NCBI GenBank assembly: GCA_030698575.1 | Contig: JAUYMQ010000571.1 | Coordinates: 1 to 25,383 of the forward strand | DNA from: Deltaproteobacteria bacterium | Lineage (GTDB): Bacteria; JAUYMQ01 | Length of the DNA stretch: 25,383 nt | Direction: 5' to 3' | Part shown: positions 16,504-23,515 of the stretch, piece after piece | How positions within the stretch are numbered: position 1 is the stretch's first letter | Layout: each line of letters starts with the position of its first letter | Position numbers and translations under genes: made by a program | The notes under the pieces: generated by a model | Database searches by the model: none | What the model saw: only the letters and a program-made list of their open reading frames with translations | What the model was told of the DNA's origin: nothing

Positions 16504-16923
16504 TCAGTCATCCCGCATGGGCCGCCGCATCCGTTTGATCTCCCCCCGTTGCTTCTTCTTTTTGATCCGCCGTTCCCTGGCTCCCGCCCCCGGCTTCGTT
16601 GCGCGGCGTTTCTTGCGCGGGACGAGCGCCGCGTCGACGGCCGCCTGCAACCTGACCAGCGCTTCTACCTTGTTGGCGCTCTGGCTGCGGGAGCGGCGCG
16701 CCACCGCGCGCAACGCGCCTTCGGCGTCGAGGCGCTTCGCAAGCACCCGGAGCAGCTTTGCCCGCGCGGAATCGTCGAGAGCGCCCGAGGCGCGCAAGTT
16801 CCAGCGCGCCTCGACCTTCGTCTCCGTCTTGTTCACGTGCTGCCCGCCCGGCCCCCCCGCGCGGGCCGTCCGGTATTCGACCTCGCGGGGTGGAATGATG
16901 AAGCGAACCTTTTCGAGAGGCAT
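16504..16923 (-). CDS. arfB: Peptidyl-tRNA hydrolase for ribosome rescue (ArfB/YaeJ type)
   Basis: ArfB releases nascent peptides from stalled ribosomes without a stop codon. This is a release-factor-like domain with the catalytic GGQ at residues 26-28 (RAGGPGGQHVNKTETKVEARW), the same numbering as in E. coli YaeJ. It lacks the stop-codon recognition domains. The C-terminus is the basic tail (KPGAGARERRIKKKKQRGEIKRMRR) that enters the mRNA channel. The ATG at 16923 gives 139 residues, matching the family at about 140. An upstream in-frame GTG at 16980 would add 19 basic residues and overlap the preceding gene; I consider it less likely but possible given coupling to that gene. It is convergent with the DUF3147 gene. 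Confidence 0.9.
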   Translation of the reverse strand: MPLEKVRFIIPPREVEYRTARAGGPGGQHVNKTETKVEARWNLRASGALDDSARAKLLRVLAKRLDAEGALRAVARRSRSQSANKVEALVRLQAAVDAALVPRKKRRATKPGAGARERRIKKKKQRGEIKRMRRPMRDD

Positions 16924-16973
16924 CGCGTCGCGGTCCCGGCGGCGGGAAGCGCCGCGGGACTTCGGCGGAGGGC

Positions 16974-18599
16974 TCACCACGGGGGCTGAAGCGAAAGCGG
17001 GACCTCGATGAGCGTCGGCAGGTCGCGCTCCAGCGCCTTCTGTATGGCCCGGGGCAGGGAAGCGGCGTTGGGAACGCGCACCCCCTCCCCACCGTAAGCC
17101 TTGGCGAGCGCAGGGAAATTCGGGTTCACGAGATCGACTTCACCCGAGCGGTTGAAGGCGCGCATCTGGAGCGTCCGGATGACCCCGTACTGATTGTCGT
17201 TGAAGACGATGACCGGGATACCGAGGCGGTACTGGACCATCGTCGCGAACTCGGCCCCGGTGAAGTGAAATCCCCCGTCACCGATCACCACGGCCACGGG
17301 CGTGCCGGGCTGCGCGATCTTGGCGCCGATCGCCGCCGGCAGCGCGTACCCGAGGACCCCCGACCCAGCCGGATAGAGGAACGCGCGCGGCTGGAGGCAG
17401 GGGTAATAGAGCTCGCACCAGTATCCCGGCACGGTCTGATCGACCGCGAGGATCCCGTTTCCACCCAGCCCCTCTGAGATGGCCGCCATGAAATCGAGGG
17501 CCAGTGGTTCGCGATCAAGATTGCGCATCCGCTGCAGGTGGAGCAGCTCGCGGACCCGCTGCCGGGCGGGTTGCCCTTCGCGCGCCGGCCCGAGCGCCAG
17601 CTCCGCGAACAACACTTCGAGGAACGCGCAGGCGTCGGCCTCGATGCGGATGGAGGGGCGCCAGGTCCGCGCGAATACCGTGGGATCGATGTCGACGTGC
17701 ACGAGCTCGCCCGGCACGGGTGACTTCACCCGGCGGAGATCGCGGTGAGCGATGCGTGTACCGAGGGCGATGAGGAGATCCGCGTTCGAGATGATCTGAT
17801 CGACGACGCCGCCCGCGGCCAGCACACCGGCGTGAAGCGGATGGTCGGCGGGGATAACGCCCTTGGCGGCGCTCGTCGTCACAACGGGCGCGCCGAGCCA
17901 TTCCGCCACCCGGAGCAGCGCCCGCTCGCCGCGCGCGTGCAGCACGCCCCCGCCGGCGAGAAGCGCCGGGTACTCGGCCGTCTCGAGGGCGGTGAGCACC
18001 TGCCGCACTGATTCTTCTGATGGGGCGACGGGAGAGGTCTCCGCAGGTTCGAGCACCGGGGCCGCGCATTCGGCATGGAGCAGATCGTGGGGGATCTCGA
18101 GGTAGGCCGCGCGCGAAGGTCCCCTTCGCATGTGGGCGAAAGCTTGCTGCGCCCGCGCGGGAATCTCGCCCACCGCGCCAGCCCGCTCAGCGTGCTCCAC
18201 CACGGCCCGGAAGGCGCCGAGCTGATCTTTCATTTCGTGCAGGGCCTGCCGCCTGGCGCCGAGGAGCCCCGAATGAATCTGCGAGGCCAGCAGCAGCACC
18301 GGAACGTCCGAGCAGGCGGCTTCGTTCAGCGCGGCCATCGCGTTGAGGGCGCCGGGGCCGGTCGTGGCGAGCGCGATACCGGGCCGGCCGGTGGCGCGGG
18401 CATGGCCGTCGGCGGCGTACACGGCAGATTGCTCGTGACGGACGAGAATGTGCGCGGGAGGCTGCTGGGTCGCGCCCAGCTCCACAAGCACGTCGTAGAT
18501 GGCGAGGTTGTGAACGCCGGGAATGCCGAAGACGTGCCGGACGCCTTCGGCCACAAGACTCTCGACGAGCGCCTTGGCGCCGGTACGCTTGGTGACCAC
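16974..18599 (-). CDS. Thiamine diphosphate-dependent enzyme (acetolactate synthase / 2-oxoacid decarboxylase-like)
   Basis: A 541-residue ThDP enzyme with the three-domain acetohydroxyacid synthase layout. The N-terminal Pyr domain holds GVRHVFGIPGVHNLAIYD and the cofactor-activating Glu56 in VRHEQSAVYAADGHARATG. The central domain spans about residues 190-330. The C-terminal PP domain has the metal-binding GDGG near residue 438 ending with NDNQYGVIR. The LHEM-DQ segment (about residues 119-125) and the lack of a nearby regulatory subunit resemble decarboxylases such as the 5-guanidino-2-oxopentanoate type as much as true IlvB. I cannot decide the substrate. The GTG start has GGGAG upstream. 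The 3' end lies just before or within the arfB start region, so both are likely in one transcript. It is divergent from the alpha/beta hydrolase gene. Confidence 0.85.
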   Translation of the reverse strand: MVTKRTGAKALVESLVAEGVRHVFGIPGVHNLAIYDVLVELGATQQPPAHILVRHEQSAVYAADGHARATGRPGIALATTGPGALNAMAALNEAACSDVPVLLLASQIHSGLLGARRQALHEMKDQLGAFRAVVEHAERAGAVGEIPARAQQAFAHMRRGPSRAAYLEIPHDLLHAECAAPVLEPAETSPVAPSEESVRQVLTALETAEYPALLAGGGVLHARGERALLRVAEWLGAPVVTTSAAKGVIPADHPLHAGVLAAGGVVDQIISNADLLIALGTRIAHRDLRRVKSPVPGELVHVDIDPTVFARTWRPSIRIEADACAFLEVLFAELALGPAREGQPARQRVRELLHLQRMRNLDREPLALDFMAAISEGLGGNGILAVDQTVPGYWCELYYPCLQPRAFLYPAGSGVLGYALPAAIGAKIAQPGTPVAVVIGDGGFHFTGAEFATMVQYRLGIPVIVFNDNQYGVIRTLQMRAFNRSGEVDLVNPNFPALAKAYGGEGVRVPNAASLPRAIQKALERDLPTLIEVPLSLQPPW

Positions 18600-18678
18600 C
18601 CGATCTCCCGGGGCGGGGAAGCTCCGACAGTCTAAGTGAGTGCGGAGTCGCGATCAACGTATTCTGCGTGCTTCTTGC

Positions 18679-18708
18679 TTGCCTCGGCGCCAGCGGTCCC
18701 GCTAGATT
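18679..18708 (+). promoter_or_regulatory. Possible promoter for the alpha/beta hydrolase gene
   Basis: TTGCCT (18679-18684) and TAGATT (18703-18708) with an 18-nt spacer each match the sigma-70 consensus at four of six bases. The start of transcription would fall near 18715, giving a very short leader that still contains the GGGGAGG ribosome binding site. This is a weak match in a divergent 128-nt spacer. Confidence 0.35.
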
Positions 18709-18727
18709 GGCGGAAAGGGGAGGCGAC

Positions 18728-19561
18728 ATGGAAACGGGAGATACACCCTACGATGTAAGAGTCGTAGTTCGAGAGCCTGCGGCCCCCGCCGACCGGCCCC
18801 CGCTCATCTTCATCCATGGCGCCTGGCACGGCGCCTGGTGCTGGGAGCAGTTCCTGGATTACTTCGCCGCGAGGGGCTATCCCTGCTACGCTCTCGATCT
18901 CGCGGGGCACGGCGAATCGGCCCGCCCACGGGGCTTCAACCTCCATACGATCTCCGTCCATGTGCCCCCGCTCCGGCGTGCGATCTCCGAGATCTCCCGG
19001 CGCGGCAAGCCCTTTCTCGTCGCCCACAGCATGGGGGGCTGGCTCGCGCAGATGCTTCTCTCGGAGCCCGATCCGGTGCAGGTCGCCGGGGCGGTGCTGG
19101 TGGCGCCAATTCCCGCACGGGGTGTTCCTCTCAAGACCGTCGCCAAGATCCTCCTGCAGCATCCCCTTAAATTTCTCCGCACATCGTTTCTCGCCTCATT
19201 CAAAATCGATGACCCGGCGATGGCGCGAAAGCTTTTTCACGGGCCCGAAATGTCCGAGCAGGAAGTCCTGGCGTCGACCGCTCGGTTGCGGCCTGAGAGC
19301 GGCCTCGGGTGCATCGACATGATGCTCGGATTTTCCCGGATCGCCCCACGGAAGGTGAGCCGTGTGCCCCTGGTGATTCTCTCGCCGGAGCTGGACTACT
19401 TCTTCCCCCCGCCGAATGAGCGCGGGCTGGCAAGAAGCCTCGGCGCGGAGATACGGGAGTTCCCGGGCATGGCGCATAACCTCATGGAGGAGGCGCGCTG
19501 GCGGGAGGTCGCGGACTTCGTGGGTGAGTGGATCGCCCGCGTGGAACGGAAGGCGGCCTAG
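18728..19561 (+). CDS. Alpha/beta-fold hydrolase
   Basis: A 277-residue single-domain hydrolase. The oxyanion-hole HG lies in FIHGAWHGAWCWE (residues 29-40), the nucleophile elbow is AHSMGG with Ser101, the acid is Asp223 in ILSPELDYFFPP, and the base is His250 in PGMAHNLM. All triad residues are in order with a lid region between about residues 130 and 205. The HGAWHGAWCW pattern resembles the esterase/lipase and hydroxynitrile-lyase-like branch, but no substrate can be named. No signal peptide is seen, so it should be cytoplasmic. The ATG at 18728 is chosen because GGGGAGG precedes it; an upstream in-frame ATG at 18668 lacks a ribosome binding site. Its TAG stop overlaps, on the opposite strand, the stop of the next gene. 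Confidence 0.88.
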   Translation: METGDTPYDVRVVVREPAAPADRPPLIFIHGAWHGAWCWEQFLDYFAARGYPCYALDLAGHGESARPRGFNLHTISVHVPPLRRAISEISRRGKPFLVAHSMGGWLAQMLLSEPDPVQVAGAVLVAPIPARGVPLKTVAKILLQHPLKFLRTSFLASFKIDDPAMARKLFHGPEMSEQEVLASTARLRPESGLGCIDMMLGFSRIAPRKVSRVPLVILSPELDYFFPPPNERGLARSLGAEIREFPGMAHNLMEEARWREVADFVGEWIARVERKAA

Positions 19562-20244
19562 CGGGCGGCCGGCGGGGTGCTCTGCCCGGGGGGCAACGCA
19601 TAGCCGTAGGGCGCGAGCCGCGGCAGGGGGCGTTGCACCGCTCCGGGCTGTCCGGGTGGGGGAATCGGGGGCGCCGTTGGGTCGACCAGAACCGGGTTCG
19701 GCGTGACGGCGGCGTCGTAGCCCGTCGCCGTTCCGACGGCGCGGGGAGCGCGCTCGTAGACGAAGGGCCTGGGCGCGTCAGGTCCTGGAGAAATTCCTTC
19801 GGTCCCCGCCTCCCGTTCAGGCGCAGCGGCGCCCAGGCGGGGGGCGGGCGTCCTGCCCGGAATGGCCGGCGCCACGATGGCCGGCCGTTCGAGCATGCGC
19901 GGGGCGTGGGCCATGTTCCCGGCTTCGCCCCCGGAGGGCGCGAGCGTTGCGGGCGTTCCCGGCAGCGCGAGAGCTTCCGCCTCTCCGGTCTGCGCTGCGA
20001 TATCTTCCTCGCTCCCCTCCACCAGCGCATCCTGGCGGGCCGAGCCCGCGCTTCCCTGCGCCGTTCCATTCGCTCCACCTTCGGCCGTTGCGTCCTCCCG
20101 CTCGCCGGATCTTTCGTCGCGTTGCACGGGCGTCCCCTCCTTCTCGAACCTCAGGATGGATTTGACCTCCGCTGCCTGACTCGGAGGTCCGGCGGCGGCC
20201 AGGAAGGTGATCATGATCGCGAGTGGGTACCATCGTAGTTTCAT
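19558..20244 (-). CDS. Secreted Pro/Ala/Gly-rich protein of unknown function
   Basis: A 228-residue protein with a clear Sec signal peptide (MKLRWYPLAIMITFLAAAG, probable cleavage after SQA before AEV, about residue 24). The mature part starts with a short KSILRFEKEGTPVQ segment. It then becomes low-complexity and probably disordered: Glu/Ala/Gly-rich in the first half and Pro-rich in the second (PNPVLVDPTAPPIPPP, PPGQSTPPAAR). No cysteine or catalytic motif is seen after the signal peptide, and I do not recognise a family. The start is supported by CAGGAGG 7-8 nt upstream. The frame remains open far upstream, but that part lies inside the M28-like gene and is a shadow. Its TAG stop and that of the convergent hydrolase share the bases CTAG. 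Confidence 0.7.
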   Translation of the reverse strand: MKLRWYPLAIMITFLAAAGPPSQAAEVKSILRFEKEGTPVQRDERSGEREDATAEGGANGTAQGSAGSARQDALVEGSEEDIAAQTGEAEALALPGTPATLAPSGGEAGNMAHAPRMLERPAIVAPAIPGRTPAPRLGAAAPEREAGTEGISPGPDAPRPFVYERAPRAVGTATGYDAAVTPNPVLVDPTAPPIPPPGQPGAVQRPLPRLAPYGYALPPGQSTPPAAR

Positions 20245-20257
20245 CGCGGAACCTCCT

Positions 20258-20283
20258 GGACGAGAGGGCGGGACGAGAGGGCG
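20258..20283. repeat. Two tandem 13-bp repeats upstream of the secreted-protein gene
   Basis: GGACGAGAGGGCG occurs twice in exact tandem (20258-20270 and 20271-20283). The first copy overlaps the region just upstream of the ribosome binding site of the minus-strand secreted protein. It could be a duplication, or a direct-repeat binding site. Confidence 0.6.
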
Positions 20284-20366
20284 GGTCGGGCGTGGCGGGA
20301 GCGGTATTCTCGTGGCGGCCCCCCCACCTCGTCTTGTGTCCAGTGTAGGCCCACCCGCAGCGGGCT

Positions 20367-22097
20367 TCAACCGCTTGTGAGACGCCACGCGTTCGCAGAT
20401 CGCGTGAAGGCGACTGCGGCGGCGAAGGCCAGCCCCGCCGCGCAGACGGCCTGCAAGCCCAGGACACCGTAGCCCGCGAGCAGCGGGCCGTACCAGACTA
20501 TCCAGGGCCCGATCAGGAGCCGTGCTCCCGCGACGCAGAGGAGCGCTGCCAGCGGCGCGACGCCGATGAGTAGCAGCAGCGCGTCGAGCCACCGCCCCCG
20601 CTTCCCGCCGCCGGCGCCGATCCAGGGCCAGGACCATGCGGCCGGCCCCAGGAAAAGCGCCGCGGAGAGATCGTTCAGCGTCCACGCCCAGATCGACGCC
20701 CCGAGCAGCAACAGGAGGCCCGCTTCCCATCTCGTGCGCGGGGCGAGCGCGGCCGCGGCGAGGGCGCCGCAAATGATCGTCGCCGCCATCGAGGCCATCG
20801 GAAGAGGAGCCCATGCCGTGAGAAGCGGATCCCGAAGCTCGGAGGGGAAGCCCGAGAAGCGGGGGAGGAAATCCAGCCGGACGCAGAGGCGGAGCGCCAG
20901 CGCCGCCAGCAGCAGTGGCAAAGCCCAGGCGGCTGCCCGTGCCGCATCGAGGAGCGTTGACCGGAAAGCGCCCTTCCGGCGAAGCAGCGCCTCGAGCGCA
21001 AGAACGGCCAGCGGCAGGAAGAGAAGCGCCGCCATCCACCGGACCGTTTCGCGCGGGAGATCCCTCGAAGGCGACAGGATGATCGCGTCGGACGATCCAG
21101 TTGCCGCCGCCGTGAGCAGCCCGCGGGCCGCGAGTTCCGCCGCGCTTCCGAACTGCAGCAGGGCCCCGGGCCGGATGTCGCCGGCGCTGCTTTCGCCGGC
21201 GGGAGGAGGCCGAGGGATCGCCCTCTCGCCGGGTGCGGGCAGGGCCCCGAGGTTGATCGCGGGGATGCCCCACGCCAGCATGGGGCCCTGATCCTGGAAA
21301 GTATGAGGGACCGCGCGCGATGCGATCTGCGGGAGCAGCCCCTCGTGGCGCAGCCCGAGGCCGGCCGAGGCGATGGCCTCGGCAACCCGCGCGCGGATCC
21401 AGACGGGCGCGTGGGCGCCCGACGGGCCGCCCGCTTGCAGGGCGATGTCTCCGGCCACCCCGGGGGGCAGATGATCGAGCGACAGCGCGGCGTAGGGCGC
21501 CGACTCACCCTGGCCGGAAAAGCCTTCCCAGGCCTTTTCCCGCGCGAGAGCGACCGCGCCCAGGGCGCTCCAGAACCCGGCGTCCGTCGCGGCGAGAATG
21601 ATCGTGCGCGCAGGTCTCTCCTGCGAAAAGACGCGCGCCAGCTCCAGCAGCGCCGTCACGCCCGTGCCGTTGTCCGACGCAGCGTCCCCGCCGCCGGGGG
21701 GGGCGTCGTAATGGGCCATGAGCAGGAGCGTCAGGCTGCTCGTTCCGGGGATCCGGGCGAGGACATTCGTACCCTCGACTTGCTTCCCCCGGAGCCAGAG
21801 CGGGAACCGCTGCGTGCTTGTCGCCAGGCCGGCTTCACGGAATCGCGACTCGATGAGTCGCGCGGCACAGCGCCCGCCGTCGCTGCCCGTAACCCGTGCA
21901 GGACATTCCTCGACGAGCGCCCGGAGGTCGGCCATCGCCCTCGCGGCATTGAAACGCGGCTGAATGAGCGCCAGCACGTCGCCGGGGATCGGCGGAGGCT
22001 TCCGAATGAAGAGGGCGTAGGAAAGGAACGCCGCGACGAGCGCGGCGAGAACGAAGAAGGTCGCTTGCCGGATGAAGAATTCCCTGTCGATGGGCAT
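20367..22097 (-). CDS. Membrane protein with degenerate M28 peptidase-like domain
   Basis: A 576-residue protein: a membrane anchor (about residues 11-30), an extracytoplasmic M28-like domain (about 50-290), and about six or seven hydrophobic segments from about residue 345 to the end. The peptidase part keeps the first metal ligand in LLLMAHYDAPPGG (His129), the bridging aspartate in ASDNGTGVTALLELARVF (Asp142), and an Asp at LSLDHL (Asp208). The catalytic Glu-Glu step expected in DGEExGLxGS is replaced in TDAGFWSALGA (Gly174-Phe175). The last metal ligand, normally SDH before the GIPA motif, reads QDQ (Gln270). The architecture resembles ER/vacuolar-type M28 membrane aminopeptidases, but activity is doubtful. 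The ATG at 22097 has GGAG directly adjacent, a poor ribosome binding site. It is divergent from the rhodanese operon. Confidence 0.8.
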   Translation of the reverse strand: MPIDREFFIRQATFFVLAALVAAFLSYALFIRKPPPIPGDVLALIQPRFNAARAMADLRALVEECPARVTGSDGGRCAARLIESRFREAGLATSTQRFPLWLRGKQVEGTNVLARIPGTSSLTLLLMAHYDAPPGGGDAASDNGTGVTALLELARVFSQERPARTIILAATDAGFWSALGAVALAREKAWEGFSGQGESAPYAALSLDHLPPGVAGDIALQAGGPSGAHAPVWIRARVAEAIASAGLGLRHEGLLPQIASRAVPHTFQDQGPMLAWGIPAINLGALPAPGERAIPRPPPAGESSAGDIRPGALLQFGSAAELAARGLLTAAATGSSDAIILSPSRDLPRETVRWMAALLFLPLAVLALEALLRRKGAFRSTLLDAARAAAWALPLLLAALALRLCVRLDFLPRFSGFPSELRDPLLTAWAPLPMASMAATIICGALAAAALAPRTRWEAGLLLLLGASIWAWTLNDLSAALFLGPAAWSWPWIGAGGGKRGRWLDALLLLIGVAPLAALLCVAGARLLIGPWIVWYGPLLAGYGVLGLQAVCAAGLAFAAAVAFTRSANAWRLTSG

Positions 22098-22105
22098 CTC
22101 CGGTG

Positions 22106-22124
22106 CTTGGCGTGACGCGCCAAG
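22106..22124. promoter_or_regulatory. Inverted repeat just upstream of the M28-like gene
   Basis: CTTGGCG (22106-22112) and CGCCAAG (22118-22124) form an exact 7-bp dyad with a 5-nt centre, about 10 nt before the start codon of the minus-strand gene. It could be an operator or a leader hairpin occluding translation. Confidence 0.35.
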
Positions 22125-22203
22125 GTATCACGGAGTCCCTATAATCGACAAGGCACCCGGCATGGCGGTCGGCGCAACACAGGAATGCGTCAATCGGCGC
22201 GCC

Positions 22204-22221
22204 TCCGCGGCTGGCCGCGGA
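22204..22221. promoter_or_regulatory. Short perfect hairpin upstream of the rhodanese promoter
   Basis: TCCGCGG (22204-22210) pairs with CCGCGGA (22215-22221) around CTGG. It has no T tract and lies directly upstream of the -35 region of the rhodanese operon promoter, so it may be a protein-binding dyad. Confidence 0.3.
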
Positions 22222-22227
22222 CAGTCT

Positions 22228-22255
22228 TTCGCAGTCAGGAAGAGCGACCTATAAT
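22228..22255 (+). promoter_or_regulatory. Sigma-70-type promoter for the rhodanese operon
   Basis: A perfect TATAAT (22250-22255) has TTCGCA (22228-22233) 16 nt upstream, four of six -35 matches. The start would be near 22262, leaving a leader of about 100 nt. The perfect 10-bp palindrome GCACTAGTGC (22267-22276) sits immediately downstream of the start, a position suited to a repressor site. A second perfect TATAAT on the same strand at 22140-22145 lacks a good -35. Confidence 0.55.
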
Positions 22256-22266
22256 TGGGCCAGCAT

Positions 22267-22276
22267 GCACTAGTGC
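22267..22276. promoter_or_regulatory. Palindrome at the rhodanese operon transcription start
   Basis: GCACTAGTGC is a perfect 10-bp palindrome. A further AGTGCA at 22290-22295 is the inverse of TGCACT at 22266-22271. Both lie in the first 35 nt of the predicted transcript. Operator function is inferred from position only. Confidence 0.35.
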
Positions 22277-22361
22277 CACGCCGGCAGCGAGTGCACGCAA
22301 CGGAACAGGGATCGTTCGAGGACGCCCCTGTCCCGCCATTCAAGAAGCGGAGGATTGTGCC

Positions 22362-22805
22362 GTGGGAGAGGTAAAGCAGGTCACGCCCGCCGAGGCCAGC
22401 CGGATCCTGACGGCTTCTGGCGACGCGCTGTACCTGGATGTCCGCACGGAAGAGGAGTTCGCCGCGGGGCATCCCGAGGGCGCCCTCAACATTCCGATTC
22501 TCTTCCGCGGACCGGGAGGGCCGTCGCCTAATCCCGATTTCCTCGCGGTGGCGGAAAGCGTCCTTCCGAAAGACCGGGCCATCCTCTGCGGGTGCCAGAG
22601 CGGCGGGCGTTCGCAGATGGCCGCGGGGGCCCTCACGGGCGCGGGCTACGCCAACGTCTCGAACGTGGACGGCGGGTTCGGCGGAAAGCGCGACGCAACC
22701 GGCAGGACGGTCGTCCCGGGCTGGCAGGAGAGCGGGCTCCCCGTGTCGCAGAGTCCCGCCGCCGGTGCGAGCTACGTGGAACTGAAGAAGAAGGCAGGCT
22801 TCTGA
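22362..22805 (+). CDS. Rhodanese-like sulfurtransferase
   Basis: A single-domain rhodanese of 147 residues. LYLDVRTEEEFAAGHPEGALNIP (residues 23-45) is the typical CH2-like entry segment. The active-site loop is CQSGGRS with Cys78, preceded by a second cysteine, Cys76, in ILCGCQ. NVDGGFGG is the usual closing glycine-rich strand. Such proteins carry a persulfide on the active cysteine and pass sulfur to acceptors. A GTG start at 22362 is chosen because GGAGG lies 8 nt upstream and the promoter is at about 22255; the frame is open further upstream but this is non-coding in appearance. The C-terminal extension of about 35 residues ends GWQESGLPV. The stop overlaps the next start as TGATG. The neighbouring MBL-fold hydrolase suggests a persulfide or thiol-related pathway, which is inference. 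Confidence 0.88.
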   Translation: MGEVKQVTPAEASRILTASGDALYLDVRTEEEFAAGHPEGALNIPILFRGPGGPSPNPDFLAVAESVLPKDRAILCGCQSGGRSQMAAGALTGAGYANVSNVDGGFGGKRDATGRTVVPGWQESGLPVSQSPAAGASYVELKKKAGF

Positions 22806-23515
22806 TGGTCAAGATCAACAAGGTCTACACCCGCACCGGCGATCAGGGCGATACGGGTCTCGTCGACGGCTCGCGCGTGGCCAAGGACTCGCTCCGCGTC
22901 GAGGCCTACGGCGCCGTTGACGAGCTGAATGCCGGACTTGGCCTGGCGCGCGTCTGGAACGACCGTGGGAAGAAGGATCGCGCATCACGCTGGCTCGACG
23001 GGGTGCTTCGGAAGCTTCAGGACGAACTTTTTGATCTGGGGAGCGAACTTGCCTCGCCTCCTGGTTTCGACTATCCGGGGAAGTTTGTGGTCGGCGCGGA
23101 GGAGATCCGCGCCCTCGAGGCGATCATCGACCGGTGCACGGCCGAGACCGATCCCCTTACCTCGTTCATTCTGCCCGGAGGCGGGCCGGTGAGCGGGTTC
23201 CTTCATCTGGCGCGGACCGTGGCCCGCAGGGCGGAGCGCGATGTGCTCCGGCTTGTTCGGGATGAGCCGGCAACCGGCACGCAGGTGCTGGCCTATCTGA
23301 ATCGCCTGTCCGACCTGCTGTTCGTGCTCAGCCGGTGGGCGGGCAAGCACCGGGGCGAAACCGAATATCTTTGGGAGCGGGGGCTTCGCACCCATGCCGC
23401 TAAGCGGCGATCAGCATCTCGCCGGCCCACGACCGCGAGAGCGTCGCGGCCAGCGTCCGGAAAGGCCCCCGCAAAGCGGAAGGGCGGGCCCGGCCGTGGA
23501 AGGAAGGGGAGCTGA
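22805..23515 (+). CDS. Cob(I)alamin adenosyltransferase (PduO type) with basic C-terminal tail
   Basis: Transfers the adenosyl group from ATP to cob(I)alamin or a corrinoid to make adenosylcobalamin. The catalytic domain is a trimeric four-helix bundle. It shows the ATP-binding YTRTGDQGDTGLVDGSR (residues 8-24), VEAYGAVDELNAGLGLA (32-48), FILPGGGPVSGFLHLARTVARRAER (121-145), and YLNRLSDLLFVLSRWA (164-179). The domain ends near residue 195. Unusually, the last 40 residues are a Lys/Arg/Ala/Pro/Gly-rich tail (AAKRRSASRRPTTARAS, then KAPAKRKGGPGRGRKGS). The start codon overlaps the rhodanese stop (TGATG), and the stop overlaps the next start in the same way, so all three genes are coupled. The coding sequence of the tail also supplies the next gene's ribosome binding site. 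Confidence 0.93.
   Translation: MVKINKVYTRTGDQGDTGLVDGSRVAKDSLRVEAYGAVDELNAGLGLARVWNDRGKKDRASRWLDGVLRKLQDELFDLGSELASPPGFDYPGKFVVGAEEIRALEAIIDRCTAETDPLTSFILPGGGPVSGFLHLARTVARRAERDVLRLVRDEPATGTQVLAYLNRLSDLLFVLSRWAGKHRGETEYLWERGLRTHAAKRRSASRRPTTARASRPASGKAPAKRKGGPGRGRKGS

Noticed and set aside
20245-21273. Upstream part of the long open frame containing the secreted protein
   Set aside because: It is antisense-frame shadow of the M28-like gene on the same strand; the signal peptide and strong ribosome binding site define the real start at 20244.
22256-22361. A cobalamin riboswitch in the leader of the operon with the adenosyltransferase
   Set aside because: The leader is only about 100 nt and I could not find the B12-box or the conserved GCCACTG-type core.
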